A stretch of DNA of 64,000 bases from Paraconexibacter algicola (GCF_003044185.1 NZ_PYYB01000001.1:1612001-1676000); one strand, 5' to 3'. Shown: positions 16,579 to 25,491, counted from the first letter of the stretch. Translations and numbers: made by a program. Notes: generated from the letters alone by a model not told the origin.

Positions 16579-17852
16579 ACTCTCGTCTGCTCCTCGAGGT
16601 CCGCCGATCGCTCCGGCCGTTTCTCTATCTCACGGTGCTCGCAATTCTTGGTGTCACCGCGTTCGTGGGCATCTTCCGCAACCTCACGTTCTCCCGCCCG
16701 TGGGAGGACTACCGCGAGGTGCGCGCGGAGTTCGACGACGTGAAGGGCATCTTCCCCGGCGGACATCAGGTCCGCATCAATGGAGTGCGGGTCGGGATCG
16801 TGTCCGAGACCAAACTCGAGGACAACCGCGCCATCCTGACGCTCAAGATCGAGGAGAAGTGGGGGAAGGTCTACAAGAACGCCGAGATGCGCATCCGCCC
16901 GGTCACCCCGCTCCAGGACCTGTACGTCAACATCACCGACCGCGGTGACGCATCGGCGGGTGAGGCGACGAAGGACTTCGTCATCGCCGGCGAGCAGACG
17001 CAGACCCCTGTCGACATCTCGCGCGTCCTCGACACCTTCAACCTCGACACGCGGCAGCAGATGCGCATCCTGCTCTCCGAGCTCAGTACCGGACTGGACG
17101 ACGGCGGGCAGAAGCTGCGCGAGAGCTTCGCCTCGCTCGCTCCGTTCCTGAAGGTCGCCGAGCGTACGACCAGGACTCTCGCCGAGCGGGAACGCAACGT
17201 CCGGCGGCTCGTCCACAACTTCGGCACTCTGAGCGACGCGCTGGCCAGGAAGGATCGCGAACTCAACACGTTCATCACCGATGGCAACGCGACCCTCGGC
17301 GAGCTGGCCAGGAACGACCAGCGACTCGCGCAGACCTTCGACGGAGTGGCCGAGCTCCTGCCGGCCATGCGCTCGTCGTTCGCCAGCGTGCGCGGCTTGT
17401 CCGCCGAGCTGGATCCCGCGCTCAGAAGCCTGAAGCCGGTCGCGGACGAGCTCGAGTCGGGGCTCGCCGGCCTGCAGCAGTTCGGAAAGGACGCCCGCCC
17501 TGCGTTGCGGGCGCTGCGCCCGGCCGTCACGGACCTGGACAAGATGTCGCGACAGCTCTCGCCCACGGCTGCCTCGCTGGTCACCGCGTTCGACAAGCTG
17601 AGCGAGCAGGCGCCCTCGTTCGACCGCATGACGCAGCAGGTCGACGCTTGCGCCGACCAGGTCTTCCGGTTTTTCCCGAACACCATGTCGGTTCTGAAGT
17701 TCGAGGACGCGTACGGGTCGTTCCCGCGGGCGCAGCTGACCTACGACACCGATACGGTCGGGAGCGTTGTCCCCGGGGTAAACCTCCGACGCCTGCCGAT
17801 CTGCACCGACAAACTGGGTGGCGTCGGGGCCCCCGTCGAGAGAGGGAAGTAG
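16575..17852 (+). CDS. MCE-family protein, fifth of six (MceE position, not a lipoprotein)
   Basis: A 425-residue MCE protein that starts at GTG 16575, overlapping the previous TGA. The anchor is at about residues 17-37 (LYLTVLAILGVTAFVGIF). The MCE domain is clear (VRAEFDDVKGIFPGGHQVRI, NGVRVGIVSETK) and the tail is helical (LKPVADELESGLAGLQQFGK). In mycobacterial mce operons the fifth protein is a lipoprotein with a lipobox Cys. Here no lipobox is visible in the first 40 residues, so the complex must be held by membrane helices alone. Two Cys lie near the C-terminus. Confidence 0.9.
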   Translation: MNSRLLLEVRRSLRPFLYLTVLAILGVTAFVGIFRNLTFSRPWEDYREVRAEFDDVKGIFPGGHQVRINGVRVGIVSETKLEDNRAILTLKIEEKWGKVYKNAEMRIRPVTPLQDLYVNITDRGDASAGEATKDFVIAGEQTQTPVDISRVLDTFNLDTRQQMRILLSELSTGLDDGGQKLRESFASLAPFLKVAERTTRTLAERERNVRRLVHNFGTLSDALARKDRELNTFITDGNATLGELARNDQRLAQTFDGVAELLPAMRSSFASVRGLSAELDPALRSLKPVADELESGLAGLQQFGKDARPALRALRPAVTDLDKMSRQLSPTAASLVTAFDKLSEQAPSFDRMTQQVDACADQVFRFFPNTMSVLKFEDAYGSFPRAQLTYDTDTVGSVVPGVNLRRLPICTDKLGGVGAPVERGK

Positions 17853-17856
17853 CGAG

Positions 17857-19185
17857 ATGCGGGTCAACAACCTCCGCGGGAAGACGCTCGGCCTGGTCGG
17901 CTTCACGGTCGTCTGCATCCTGATGTTCCTCTACCTGTACGTCTCGGCGGGCGGTCGACTCCGTCTCGACGACCCATACAACGCCAAGGCTCTGCTCCCG
18001 GACTCCTTCAACGTCGTTCCCAACGCGGACGTTCGTCGTGACGGTGTGAAGATCGGCCGCGTGAACACGGTCGAGCCGAAGGGCAGTCTCTCCGAGATCA
18101 GCTTCGAGATCGAGAAGGAGGGCCAGCAGTTCCTCTACCGCGACGCGACGGTCAAGGTCCGGACGAAGACGCTTGTGGGAGAGTCCTACATCGAGATCGA
18201 GCCGGGCACCCAGTCGGCGGGAGAGCTCCCGTCGGGATCTGTTCTTCCCCTCGAGGCGACGCAGGAGTCCGTCCCGTTGGAGCGGATCCTCTCAACCGTT
18301 GATCCCGCGACGCGGCGGCAGATTCGTCGGAACCTCCGTGGGCTCGGTGGCGGGCTCGAAGACAAGGGTGACGAGCTCAACGCGACCTTCGGGGCGATGA
18401 AGCCCGCAGTCGCTTCTGGCGGACGGCTCATGAACGTCCTCGAGCCTCAGCGCCGCGAACTCGCGGCACTCGTGGACAACACCGGCGAGGTGCTCGAGGC
18501 CTTCGGTGAGCGGGAAGCGGCGTTCCGTGGCCTCGTGACGGATGCGAAGACGACCGCGGAAGCGGTCGCCGCCCGCGACGCCCGACTCCGCGAGTCCATC
18601 TCGGAGCTCCCGGAGACCCTCGATCGCGCGCGGACCAGCGTCGGCCGGCTGTCGGCGTTCGCCGGACGGGCGACGCCGACCGTCCGCGACCTCAAGCTCG
18701 CGTCTGTCGACCTCGCTCCCGCCGTCCGTGATCTCGGACCCACGGCGAAGTCGGCTCGCGTCCTGTTCGACGAGCTCCAGCCGTTCCTCGATCGCTTCAA
18801 CCCGGTGCTCGAGGAGCTCCGCCCGGCAGCCAACAGCCTCTCGACGCTCGTGCGGCCGCTCGACACCGTTCTGCGCCAGGTCAACCCGACCGTCGCGTAT
18901 CTCAGGCCGTACGCGCCCGACATCGCGGCGTTCTTCACCAACGTCCCGGCCATCTTCGACGCCAAGGACGCAGTCGGGATCAAGGGGCGTGTGTTCCCGG
19001 TGGCCGGCCCGCAGGTGTTCGCCGGGTTGACCAAGGAGCAGCGCGACCTCCTCGAGGCTCTGACCAAGGCCACCGGCGTGGACAACGTGTACAACGTCCG
19101 GACGAACTCCTACCCGAAGCCCGGGGCGATCGGCAAGGAAGCGTCGTCGGACGGCTCGTACCAACGCGTCGAAGAAGACAAGTAG
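17857..19185 (+). CDS. MCE-family protein, sixth of six (MceF position)
   Basis: A 442-residue MCE protein. The membrane anchor is at residues 10-31 (TLGLVGFTVVCILMFLYLYV). The MCE domain follows (AKALLPDSFNVVPNADVRRD, GVKIGRVNTVEPK) and then a long helical region with repeated LxxLRP-type units (FNPVLEELRPAANSLSTLVR). AGAGGGAAG lies 7 nt before the ATG. It is the last of the MCE set. The next gene, an RND-type protein, begins three bases after its stop. Confidence 0.9.
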   Translation: MRVNNLRGKTLGLVGFTVVCILMFLYLYVSAGGRLRLDDPYNAKALLPDSFNVVPNADVRRDGVKIGRVNTVEPKGSLSEISFEIEKEGQQFLYRDATVKVRTKTLVGESYIEIEPGTQSAGELPSGSVLPLEATQESVPLERILSTVDPATRRQIRRNLRGLGGGLEDKGDELNATFGAMKPAVASGGRLMNVLEPQRRELAALVDNTGEVLEAFGEREAAFRGLVTDAKTTAEAVAARDARLRESISELPETLDRARTSVGRLSAFAGRATPTVRDLKLASVDLAPAVRDLGPTAKSARVLFDELQPFLDRFNPVLEELRPAANSLSTLVRPLDTVLRQVNPTVAYLRPYAPDIAAFFTNVPAIFDAKDAVGIKGRVFPVAGPQVFAGLTKEQRDLLEALTKATGVDNVYNVRTNSYPKPGAIGKEASSDGSYQRVEEDK

Positions 19186-19188
19186 GCG

Positions 19189-21618
19189 GTGCGGCCCGCC
19201 CGGGCGCTCTGGATCGCGTCGGCGGCGTTCGCCGCCGCGATCGTCTTCGCCTCGCAGCTCGATCAGGTCTCGTCCACGGATCTCCTGGTCTCGCCCACCT
19301 CCGATGCGGCCGCCGCCCAGTCGGAGCTTGACGCGGACTTCGGCGGCGAGCCGATCGTCGTCACGCTCGCAGCAGACCTCTCGCGGACGCTCTCCCCGTC
19401 GAACATCGGCAAGCTCCTCGAGCTGGAGGGCAGAGTTTCCCGGTTGAGCGGGGTCCGCGCCGTCTACGGGCCGGCCACGTTTCTCAACCAGACGATCGCG
19501 CAGAGCGAGACAGTCCTCCGCGACGAGCTGGGCGTCGCCGCGACGAAGGGAGCCGCGGCAGCAGACGCTGCACTTCGGGCCGCCCGGCGTTCCGGCGCGT
19601 CGCCGGCGGAGGCAGAGCGCCGCGCGGAGCAGGCGAGGATCGACTCGCTCGGACCCAAGGCGGCCCAGTTCCGTGAGCTCATGGTCCGGTTGGGCAGCGT
19701 GGGATTCCCTTCCTTGGTCAACCGCGACTACATCAACACGGTTGTCTTCGGAACCGGCGTCCAGCCGAAGCAGCGCTTCCGCTGGCTGTTCCCCGATGCG
19801 AAACTCGCGCTGATCATCGTCCGCCCCAACCCAGGGCTTGGCGAAGCCGCGACCTTGGCGCTCGGCAGGCGGATCGAGTCGCTGACCAACGCGGCGGGCA
19901 TCGGCGATGTCCGCAGCAACGTGGGAGGGTTTCCGCTGCTCGCGTCTGCGCTCGAGCGGGAGACCCGCAGCGAGATCGTGCGTCTGGCGCCGATTGCGAT
20001 CGGGGCCATGCTCCTGCTGCTGCTCCTGACGCTGCGGCGACGTCGCGGACGGTTCGTCCCGCTCGGCCTGGCGGTCGGCGGCACGGTCGTCGCGGCCGGG
20101 TTGAGCTGGCCGCTCGGGCTCGGCCTCTCCGTCTCCACCGTGGCCGCGCTCCCCGTGGTGCTCGGCCTCGCGCTCGACTTCGCCGTCCAGTTGCAGGCCC
20201 GGTACTGGCACGAGCGCCACGCGGGACTGGACCCGCAGGACGCCGCGCACGAGGCACGTGACGCGGTCGGGCCGACGCTGATCCTCGCCGCGGGCGCGAT
20301 GTCGATCGGGTTCCTCGTCCTGCTGCTGACGTCGGTCCCGCTGCTCGACCGGCTCGGCGCGTTCCTCGCGCTCGGCACCGTCTCCTCCGTCGCGGTCGTC
20401 CTGCTCGTCGGCCCCGCGCTCCTCGTCGCGCTCGACCGTGGCCTGGTGGCCCCGCTGGGGCTGCCGAAGCGGATGCCGCTCGCCGGCGCCTCGCTGCGTC
20501 CCGCCGCGGTCGCCCTGCTGGTCGGCGTCTCCGTCGGCGGCCTCGCCCTCAGCGGGCAGACCCGCCTGGAGTCCGACCTGCGGACCCTGTCGCCCGCCGG
20601 GCTGGAGGAGCTACGCGGCGTCGAGGACCTGCAGAAGGCCCTCGGCACGAGCGGTCAGGTGCGCGTCGCCGTCCGCGCGCAGGACGTCACCGACCCCGAG
20701 GTCGTCACCTGGATGGGGGCGATGCGCGCCCGCGCGCTGGAGGCCGACTCCCGCCTCGCGCCCGGCCCGAACCTCGCCGACCTCGTCACCGGCGGCGACA
20801 GCACCGCGAAGATCGACCGGGCGTCGGTCGACGGCGTGCTCAAGCTGCTGCCGAAGTACTTCGTCGACGCGGTGATCAGCAAGGACCGCAAGGTCGCCGA
20901 GATCACGTTCGGGATCCCGCTCGTCAGCGTCGAGGAGCAGGGCCGCATCGTCGACAAGATCCGCGAGGCCGCGCGGTTCGCGCCCGACGGCACGTCGGTC
21001 ACCGCGACCGGGCTCGTGGCCGCCGCCGCGTCCAGCACCGACTCCCTGCACTCCACCCGCCCCGGGCTGCTGCTCCTCGCCGCGTTCCTGATCGGCGCGG
21101 TGCTGTTCGCGGTCTGGCGGGACCTGCTGCGCGTCGCGATCGTCCTCGGCCCGGCGCTGCTCGCCGCCGGCCTCGCCGCGCTGGTCCTCCTGCTGATCGA
21201 CCTGCGGCTCTCGCCGCTCGGCGCCGCGCTCGAGCCGCTCGTGCTCGCGGTCGGTCTCGAGTTCGGGATGCTGCTCGACATGCGCTACCGGCAGGCCCGC
21301 GCCGACGGCCGGACGCCCGAGGAGGCGCGCGACGAGACGACCCGCGAGATCGTCCCCGCCGTGATGCTCTCGGCGTCCACCGTCGCGGTCGGCTTCGCCG
21401 TCCTCTTCGCCAGCCGCCTCCCGCTGCTCAGCCAGCTCGGCTGGCTCGTGGCGCTCGAGCTCGCGCTCTGCGTCATCGTCGCGGTCCTCATGGTCCCCGC
21501 CCTCGCGCAGCGCCTCGACCGGGGCGCCTCCGCGGTCACGCACCTCCCCGTCCCCGCGTTCGTCGACCGTCTCGCCCGCCGGGCGCGCGGCCTCGGCGAC
21601 AGGAAGGTCATCACGTAG
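19189..21618 (+). CDS. RND/MMPL-family transporter in the Mce operon
   Basis: An 809-residue protein with the two-fold RND/MMPL layout. Each half has an N-terminal helix, a periplasmic loop of about 200 residues and a bundle of five or so membrane helices (IVRLAPIAIGAMLLLLLLTL; FLVLLLTSVPLLDRLGAFLA; LLLLAAFLIGAVLFAVW; VGFAVLFASRLPLLSQLGWL). The loops carry the HpnN/MmpL-like sensing-domain character. It starts at GTG 19189 without a clear ribosome site, so it is probably coupled to the MCE gene ending at 19185. It may hand lipids to or from the Mce complex. Third-position base use changes inside the gene near 20,280: noticeably mixed before, almost purely G/C after. Confidence 0.85.
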   Translation: MRPARALWIASAAFAAAIVFASQLDQVSSTDLLVSPTSDAAAAQSELDADFGGEPIVVTLAADLSRTLSPSNIGKLLELEGRVSRLSGVRAVYGPATFLNQTIAQSETVLRDELGVAATKGAAAADAALRAARRSGASPAEAERRAEQARIDSLGPKAAQFRELMVRLGSVGFPSLVNRDYINTVVFGTGVQPKQRFRWLFPDAKLALIIVRPNPGLGEAATLALGRRIESLTNAAGIGDVRSNVGGFPLLASALERETRSEIVRLAPIAIGAMLLLLLLTLRRRRGRFVPLGLAVGGTVVAAGLSWPLGLGLSVSTVAALPVVLGLALDFAVQLQARYWHERHAGLDPQDAAHEARDAVGPTLILAAGAMSIGFLVLLLTSVPLLDRLGAFLALGTVSSVAVVLLVGPALLVALDRGLVAPLGLPKRMPLAGASLRPAAVALLVGVSVGGLALSGQTRLESDLRTLSPAGLEELRGVEDLQKALGTSGQVRVAVRAQDVTDPEVVTWMGAMRARALEADSRLAPGPNLADLVTGGDSTAKIDRASVDGVLKLLPKYFVDAVISKDRKVAEITFGIPLVSVEEQGRIVDKIREAARFAPDGTSVTATGLVAAAASSTDSLHSTRPGLLLLAAFLIGAVLFAVWRDLLRVAIVLGPALLAAGLAALVLLLIDLRLSPLGAALEPLVLAVGLEFGMLLDMRYRQARADGRTPEEARDETTREIVPAVMLSASTVAVGFAVLFASRLPLLSQLGWLVALELALCVIVAVLMVPALAQRLDRGASAVTHLPVPAFVDRLARRARGLGDRKVIT

Positions 21619-21624
21619 ACCGTC

Positions 21625-22494
21625 ATGGCCAAGCTCACGATCCGCGACGAGGACGAGAAGCCGGAGCCGCCCCGGCGCCGGCCGAAGAAGGAGGCGCCGA
21701 AGCCCGCCGACATCCCGCCGGTCGACACCGCACGCGAGGCCCGCTGGGGCCGCGTCGCGGGCGTCGCCGCGATCGGGTCGGTCCTCGCGACGATGGCCGC
21801 GCTGCTCATCCAGGGCAGCAGCATCCCGAACCGCGCCGGGCGCGAGGCGAACGACCGGACCACGCTGTTCGACGTCGGCGAGGGCGGTGACGGGCTCGTC
21901 GTCTCCACGTTCCTGCAGTCGGCGAGCCTGCTGCTGATCATCGTGGTCGCCTGGTTCCTCTACCGCGCCACCAAGGACCGCAACCCGGCGACGAGCGTGT
22001 GGATCCCGCGCGCCGGGACGGTCGGGTTCATCGTCGCCGCCGTCATCGGCGTGCTCGGCTTCTACGAGGTCCGCGACGTCGCGGACCAGTACCTCGGCTC
22101 CGGGGCGCGCACGCTCGACCGGGCCGAGACGCTGCTGGACGACGCGCGCGACGGGGCGCTCGGCACCATCAACCTCCTGACCGTCTTCGGCGCGCTGGTG
22201 AGTGGCATCTGGCTTTCCCTCTGCTCGCTCGAGGCCGGCCGCGTCGGGCTCCTGACCCGATTCCTGGGCATCTTCGGCGTCGGCGCCGGACTCGCCACCG
22301 CGATCCCCGGCCTCGGCATCGGCCCGTATCTGCTCCTGGGCTGGCTCGGAAGCGTGGGCTGCCTCGCCCTCGGGTATTGGCCTGGTGGGCGTCCACCCGC
22401 GTGGGACGCCGGTCGCGCCGTCCCGTGGGAGGAGGCGGACGCGCTCGAGCGTGACGCACGCGTCGCTCGCCGCGAGGAGCGGAGCCGGTCATGA
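21625..22494 (+). CDS. Polytopic membrane protein at the end of the Mce operon, unknown function
   Basis: A 289-residue protein not assigned to a family. The first 45 residues are Lys/Pro/Glu-rich and cytoplasmic. About five membrane helices follow (VAGVAAIGSVLATMAALLIQ; ASLLLIIVVAWFLYRA; GFIVAAVIGVLGFYEV; NLLTVFGALVSGIWLSLCSL; FLGIFGVGAGLATAIPGLG), and then a short charged tail. It begins 6 bp after the RND stop codon and shares its direction, so it is probably an accessory membrane part of the lipid-transport operon. No catalytic motif is visible. Confidence 0.75.
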   Translation: MAKLTIRDEDEKPEPPRRRPKKEAPKPADIPPVDTAREARWGRVAGVAAIGSVLATMAALLIQGSSIPNRAGREANDRTTLFDVGEGGDGLVVSTFLQSASLLLIIVVAWFLYRATKDRNPATSVWIPRAGTVGFIVAAVIGVLGFYEVRDVADQYLGSGARTLDRAETLLDDARDGALGTINLLTVFGALVSGIWLSLCSLEAGRVGLLTRFLGIFGVGAGLATAIPGLGIGPYLLLGWLGSVGCLALGYWPGGRPPAWDAGRAVPWEEADALERDARVARREERSRS

Positions 22495-22540
22495 TCCGGA
22501 AGGACGTCCGCAACGGAACAGCGATGGGAGGAGCTCCACG

Positions 22541-22927
22541 ATGATCCGCACGACCGACCGCGACACCACCGACGCCGGGGGGAAGCCGCCGCTGCCGCCG
22601 ATCCTCGACCCGCCCGGGGTCGACGAGGGGCCGATGCGCCGCGACCTCAAGCGGCAGATCCAGCAGCTCGAGCAGGACATCGCGGCGTTCCACGTCGAGA
22701 ACTGCCCGTACGAGGCGTTCACCGCGTCGCCCGTCCGCGGTCCCGCGGTGCTCACCAACGCCCAGCTCGAGCAGGTTCGCGACGAGCTCACCGAGATCCG
22801 GGCCGAGCTGCACGAGCGCGTCACGCAGCGCGACGTGGACACGATGCTCGCCGGGCTCGAGGCCGCGACCGCCGAGGACCTCGGCATCATCGAGCGGCTC
22901 AAGCGCCGGCTGCTCGGGAAGCGCTGA
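22541..22927 (+). CDS. Small coiled-coil protein, unknown function
   Basis: A 128-residue soluble protein. The N-terminal 30 residues are polar and Pro-rich. Residues 32-55 (MRRDLKRQIQQLEQDIAAF) and 75-105 (QLEQVRDELTEIRAELHERV) are strongly heptad-patterned and should form a coiled coil. The C-terminus is basic (LKRRLLGKR). ATG 22541 is preceded by GGGAGGAG; a longer in-frame opening at 22385 would run inside the previous gene. It lies 46 bp after the membrane-protein gene and 6 bp before the next one, so it belongs to the same transcript. It may be a structural partner of the membrane proteins. Confidence 0.7.
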   Translation: MIRTTDRDTTDAGGKPPLPPILDPPGVDEGPMRRDLKRQIQQLEQDIAAFHVENCPYEAFTASPVRGPAVLTNAQLEQVRDELTEIRAELHERVTQRDVDTMLAGLEAATAEDLGIIERLKRRLLGKR

Positions 22928-22933
22928 ACGACC

Positions 22934-23560
22934 TTGGGCAAGCGCAGCCGCAAGCGGGGAGGACTCGACGTCGCCGAGCGGCCCATGCCGCCACGGGACG
23001 CCGCGGCCTCCGAGCCCGCGCAGGCCCGCCCGGCGCGCGGCACCCGCCCGCCGAAGCAGTCGCAGTACGCGGACGCGCCCGCGACCGGGTTCTTCGGCCG
23101 CGTCGCCGAGTCCTGGCGGATGGCGGGCGAGCGCCCGTCCCAGACCGTCCCGAAGGACCAGCGCCGCGCCGCACGGCCCGAGCGGCCGGAGGGGATCTTC
23201 GGCGGCGTGCCCGTCAGCGAGATCGCCATGCTCGCCGGCATCATCGGCCTGACCATCGGGTTCGCACGCGGCTTCGACGAGGCCGAGCGCACGATCGTGA
23301 TCAGCGCCGCCGTCGTCGGCCTCGGCGCCTTCGAGGTCACCGCGCGCGAGCACTTCACGGGCTACCGCTCGCACTCCTTCTTCCTGGCGATGCTGATCAC
23401 CGTGGCCTTCCACGGCGCGCTCGCGCTGGGCGTCGGCGGATCGGTGGGCAACAGCCCGCTGCTGATCCTCGTCGACATCGGTCTGTTCGCCGTCCTCGCG
23501 TGGACGCTGGGCGGACGCTACAAGCGGGCGCGGCAGGGGCTGCGCGGAGGTGCGCGGTGA
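22934..23560 (+). CDS. Four-helix membrane protein, unknown function
   Basis: A 208-residue protein. The N-terminal 85 residues are basic and Pro/Arg-rich and look disordered. The C-terminal part has about four membrane helices (SEIAMLAGIIGLTIGFARGF; RTIVISAAVVGLGAFEVTA; SFFLAMLITVAFHGALALGV; LLILVDIGLFAVLAWTLGG). The frame opens with TTG 22934, 6 bp after the coiled-coil gene, without a Shine-Dalgarno; the first ATG at 22985 is the alternative. The stop overlaps the GTG of the next gene, which shows operon continuity. Confidence 0.68.
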   Translation: MGKRSRKRGGLDVAERPMPPRDAAASEPAQARPARGTRPPKQSQYADAPATGFFGRVAESWRMAGERPSQTVPKDQRRAARPERPEGIFGGVPVSEIAMLAGIIGLTIGFARGFDEAERTIVISAAVVGLGAFEVTAREHFTGYRSHSFFLAMLITVAFHGALALGVGGSVGNSPLLILVDIGLFAVLAWTLGGRYKRARQGLRGGAR

Positions 23561-24585
23561 ACCGGTTCCCGTTCGTCCAGTTCGAGTACACGCACTCGCT
23601 CGGCCCGCCGGCCGGGCGGTACATCGTGCACCCCGAGGAGGAGACACCCGAGTCCTCCGGGGTCCTCGACGAGCTCGACCAGGCGTTCGACGAGATGTCC
23701 GCGGCGGGCGCTCCGGCGGGCGGGGCGACCGTGGCCGAGGCGGCTGCACCGCCGGCCGCCCCCGCGACCGACTTCGACGACGACTACCTGCTCGGCTCGG
23801 CCGACGTCCTCGTGATCCGCGTGGTTGGCGCGCCCCCGCCGAAGGGCGGCCGGTTCGGCCGCGGCGGGGCCCCGGAGGTCGCCGACGGCGAGAAGCCGCG
23901 CGAGACGTCCCTGACGATCGCGACGATCGTGTTCGGCACCCGGCTGCTCCCCGACGACAAGATCGCCCGGCGGTTCTTCGAGTCCGTCCAGACGAAGGCC
24001 GACGAGCGCGACCAGTGGTCCCGCGCCGCGCTCGAGACGCTGAACCGCGCCGTCGTCGCCTACCGCGCGTGCGCGGCCGACCCGTACGTGGCGGACGTCA
24101 GCCCGCTCGACGCCCGCGCCACCCGTATCGGGTACGGCATCGCGGAGCTCGTCTCCGCCGGCAAGTGGGAGAAGGCGATCGCCGTCCCACCACCGCCGAC
24201 CGTGCGGCTGAGCCGCGACCAGAAGCTGATGCCGACCCAGGCGATGGGCATGGTCCTGACCGGCAACGGCAAGGTGCTCGAGTCCGAGGAGCTGGTCCTG
24301 CGGGCCGTCCTGGACCTCGAGCAGCACCGCCCGCGCGCCGCCGCGTCCGGGCTGCACGCCGGCTTCGAGCTGCTGCTCGGCGAGTTCGGCGGCCAGGTCA
24401 TGGCCGGCGCGCTGCAGAGCCAGCTCGAGCGGCTCGTCGAGCAGCGCGATGAGATCAAGGACCTGGCGGCGGCGTCGCGTCGCGGCTCGCTCTCCACACG
24501 CGAGGTAGAGCGGCTCGTCGACCTCGCGGAGGCCACCGGAGCATTGGTTGATCGCTGGCGTTACGAAGCGCTGGGCTTCGCCTGA
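23557..24585 (+). CDS. Soluble protein of unknown function, last gene of the Mce operon
   Basis: A 342-residue protein without recognisable domains. An N-terminal segment (PFVQFEYTHSLGPPAGRYIV) reads like a small beta domain. An Ala/Pro-rich linker (about residues 45-70) is followed by a mixed region (DYLLGSADVLVIRVVGAPPP) and a helical C-terminal half (SQLERLVEQRDEIKDL, STREVERLVDLAEATGALVD). GTG 23557 overlaps the previous TGA. No membrane helix or signal peptide is seen. It closes the long operon that started at 8028; the IS21 scar begins within the next 300 bp. Confidence 0.72.
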   Translation: MNRFPFVQFEYTHSLGPPAGRYIVHPEEETPESSGVLDELDQAFDEMSAAGAPAGGATVAEAAAPPAAPATDFDDDYLLGSADVLVIRVVGAPPPKGGRFGRGGAPEVADGEKPRETSLTIATIVFGTRLLPDDKIARRFFESVQTKADERDQWSRAALETLNRAVVAYRACAADPYVADVSPLDARATRIGYGIAELVSAGKWEKAIAVPPPPTVRLSRDQKLMPTQAMGMVLTGNGKVLESEELVLRAVLDLEQHRPRAAASGLHAGFELLLGEFGGQVMAGALQSQLERLVEQRDEIKDLAAASRRGSLSTREVERLVDLAEATGALVDRWRYEALGFA

Positions 24586-24855
24586 GGTCGGATCGTAGGG
24601 TGGGGCAGCCGCCGAACGGGGTGGTTCGGGACGGCGACCCGGCACGAGAGGACGAGCCCGCCAGGTACAGCTCGGTCGCTCGGGCCGTCGTGTAGCCGGC
24701 GCTGGATCCGCTGCCTAGGCAGCTTGTGATCCTCGCCCAGCAGCCGGTGGCTCTCCTCCTGAAGGGGTCCGCTTCGACCCCTTCGCCGCCTTCGCATCGC
24801 ACGTACGCGACGAGGCTCGGCATCACCTGGACGACTCCGCCGACCGCGCCGAGGA
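24586..24855. other. Non-coding stretch with one strong hairpin
   Basis: No convincing gene is present. The region has weaker third-position bias than its neighbours. It contains a perfect 9-bp hairpin with a 6-nt loop, GAAGGGGTC (24761-24769) and GACCCCTTC (24776-24784). It is probably intergenic debris to the left of the IS21 remnant; the hairpin could terminate the Mce operon transcript. Confidence 0.4.
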
Positions 24856-24905
24856 GAGTCAGTTTTCACACGGCGGCTTTGCGCGAGGGCCGGCGGCAGC
24901 CGGCC

Positions 24906-24959
24906 GAGACGGCGGTCGAGGTTCGGCCGCTTTCCCGCTACGACGCCCTGATCGCATGA
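24906..24959 (+). pseudogene. istA C-terminal fragment (IS21 transposase)
   Basis: Only the last 17 codons are recognisable: ETAVEVRPLSRYDALIA followed by TGA, a typical IstA C-terminus. The stop overlaps the ATG of istB (ATGA), exactly as in intact IS21-family elements. The rest of the transposase gene is gone. Confidence 0.65.
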
Positions 24960-25146
24960 CTAGGCCGAGCAGCGATCTCGCGCACCTGTTCCGCCAGCTG
25001 AAAGCGCCGGCGGCCGCGGCGGCGTTGCCGGAGTCACCACCGCAGCGATGATCGACCGGCTCGTTCACCCGCCGAGATCCTCGCGCTGAAGGGCGACAGC
25101 TGCCGGCTCAAAGACCGCGACCTAGCGAGAGCGATCCCCACCGATT
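24956..25146 (+). pseudogene. istB remnant with a large internal deletion
   Basis: The first 24 codons read like an IstB N-terminus (MTRPSSDLAHLFRQLKAPAA) and then run into a stop at 25049-25051. From about 25041 another frame resumes with the IstB C-terminus: AAMIDRLVH, then after a one-base frameshift AEILALKGDSCRLKDRDLAR. The whole central ATPase region (Walker A and B) is missing. IstB is the helper ATPase of IS21 transposition, so this copy is dead. Confidence 0.72.
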
Positions 25147-25281
25147 ACGGCTCCCGCGGCGAGCGCCGCTACGGCTCGCCCTACGGGCCTCGCCTCCGCG
25201 CGCGCGCCGCGCTCCCCCTCCAAGGGGGGTTAGTTTTCGCGCGGCGCTGACCTCGAAGGGTGGTCCAGTTCTCGACCGGCG

Positions 25282-25491
25282 CAACTGGCACACATTTCGA
25301 CGGGCCTTGACAATTGGCGCTGTACGCCGGAGATGCGATGGACGGCTTGAGACATGCTTGGGAACTGAGCGCGTAAGCCGGCCGACACCCCGGAGAACCA
25401 CTGCGTCTCGGGAGGTTCGCGAGACCCGGCGGGCGGGATCGACGCAGACGGGAAGACCGCGCCGCGACCGGCCAGGGTGCGTCCGCGGCGA
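25282..25491. other. Intergenic, no gene seen
   Basis: Between the last IS21-type repeat and the stop codon of the TetR gene there is no supported coding frame. Base composition is more even than in the flanking genes. It is probably the right-hand debris of the insertion event. Confidence 0.35.

Larger units (their letters stand above)
24856..25281 (+). mobile_element. Decayed IS21-family insertion sequence
   Basis: The stretch holds the 3' tip of istA, a deleted istB and three copies of a short repeat that resembles the multiple terminal repeats of IS21-type elements: CAGTTTTCACACGGCGG (24861-24877), TAGTTTTCGCGCGGCGC (25231-25247) and CAGTTCTCGACCGGCGC (25265-25281). The element cannot move. 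It marks a recombination boundary between the Mce operon and the oxidation island. The exact ends and any target duplication cannot be fixed by eye. Confidence 0.65.

Noticed and set aside
24586-25491. tRNA or small RNA gene in the 0.9-kb gap
   Set aside because: No cloverleaf with a proper anticodon arm or T-loop was found; the gap is explained by IS21 debris and hairpins.
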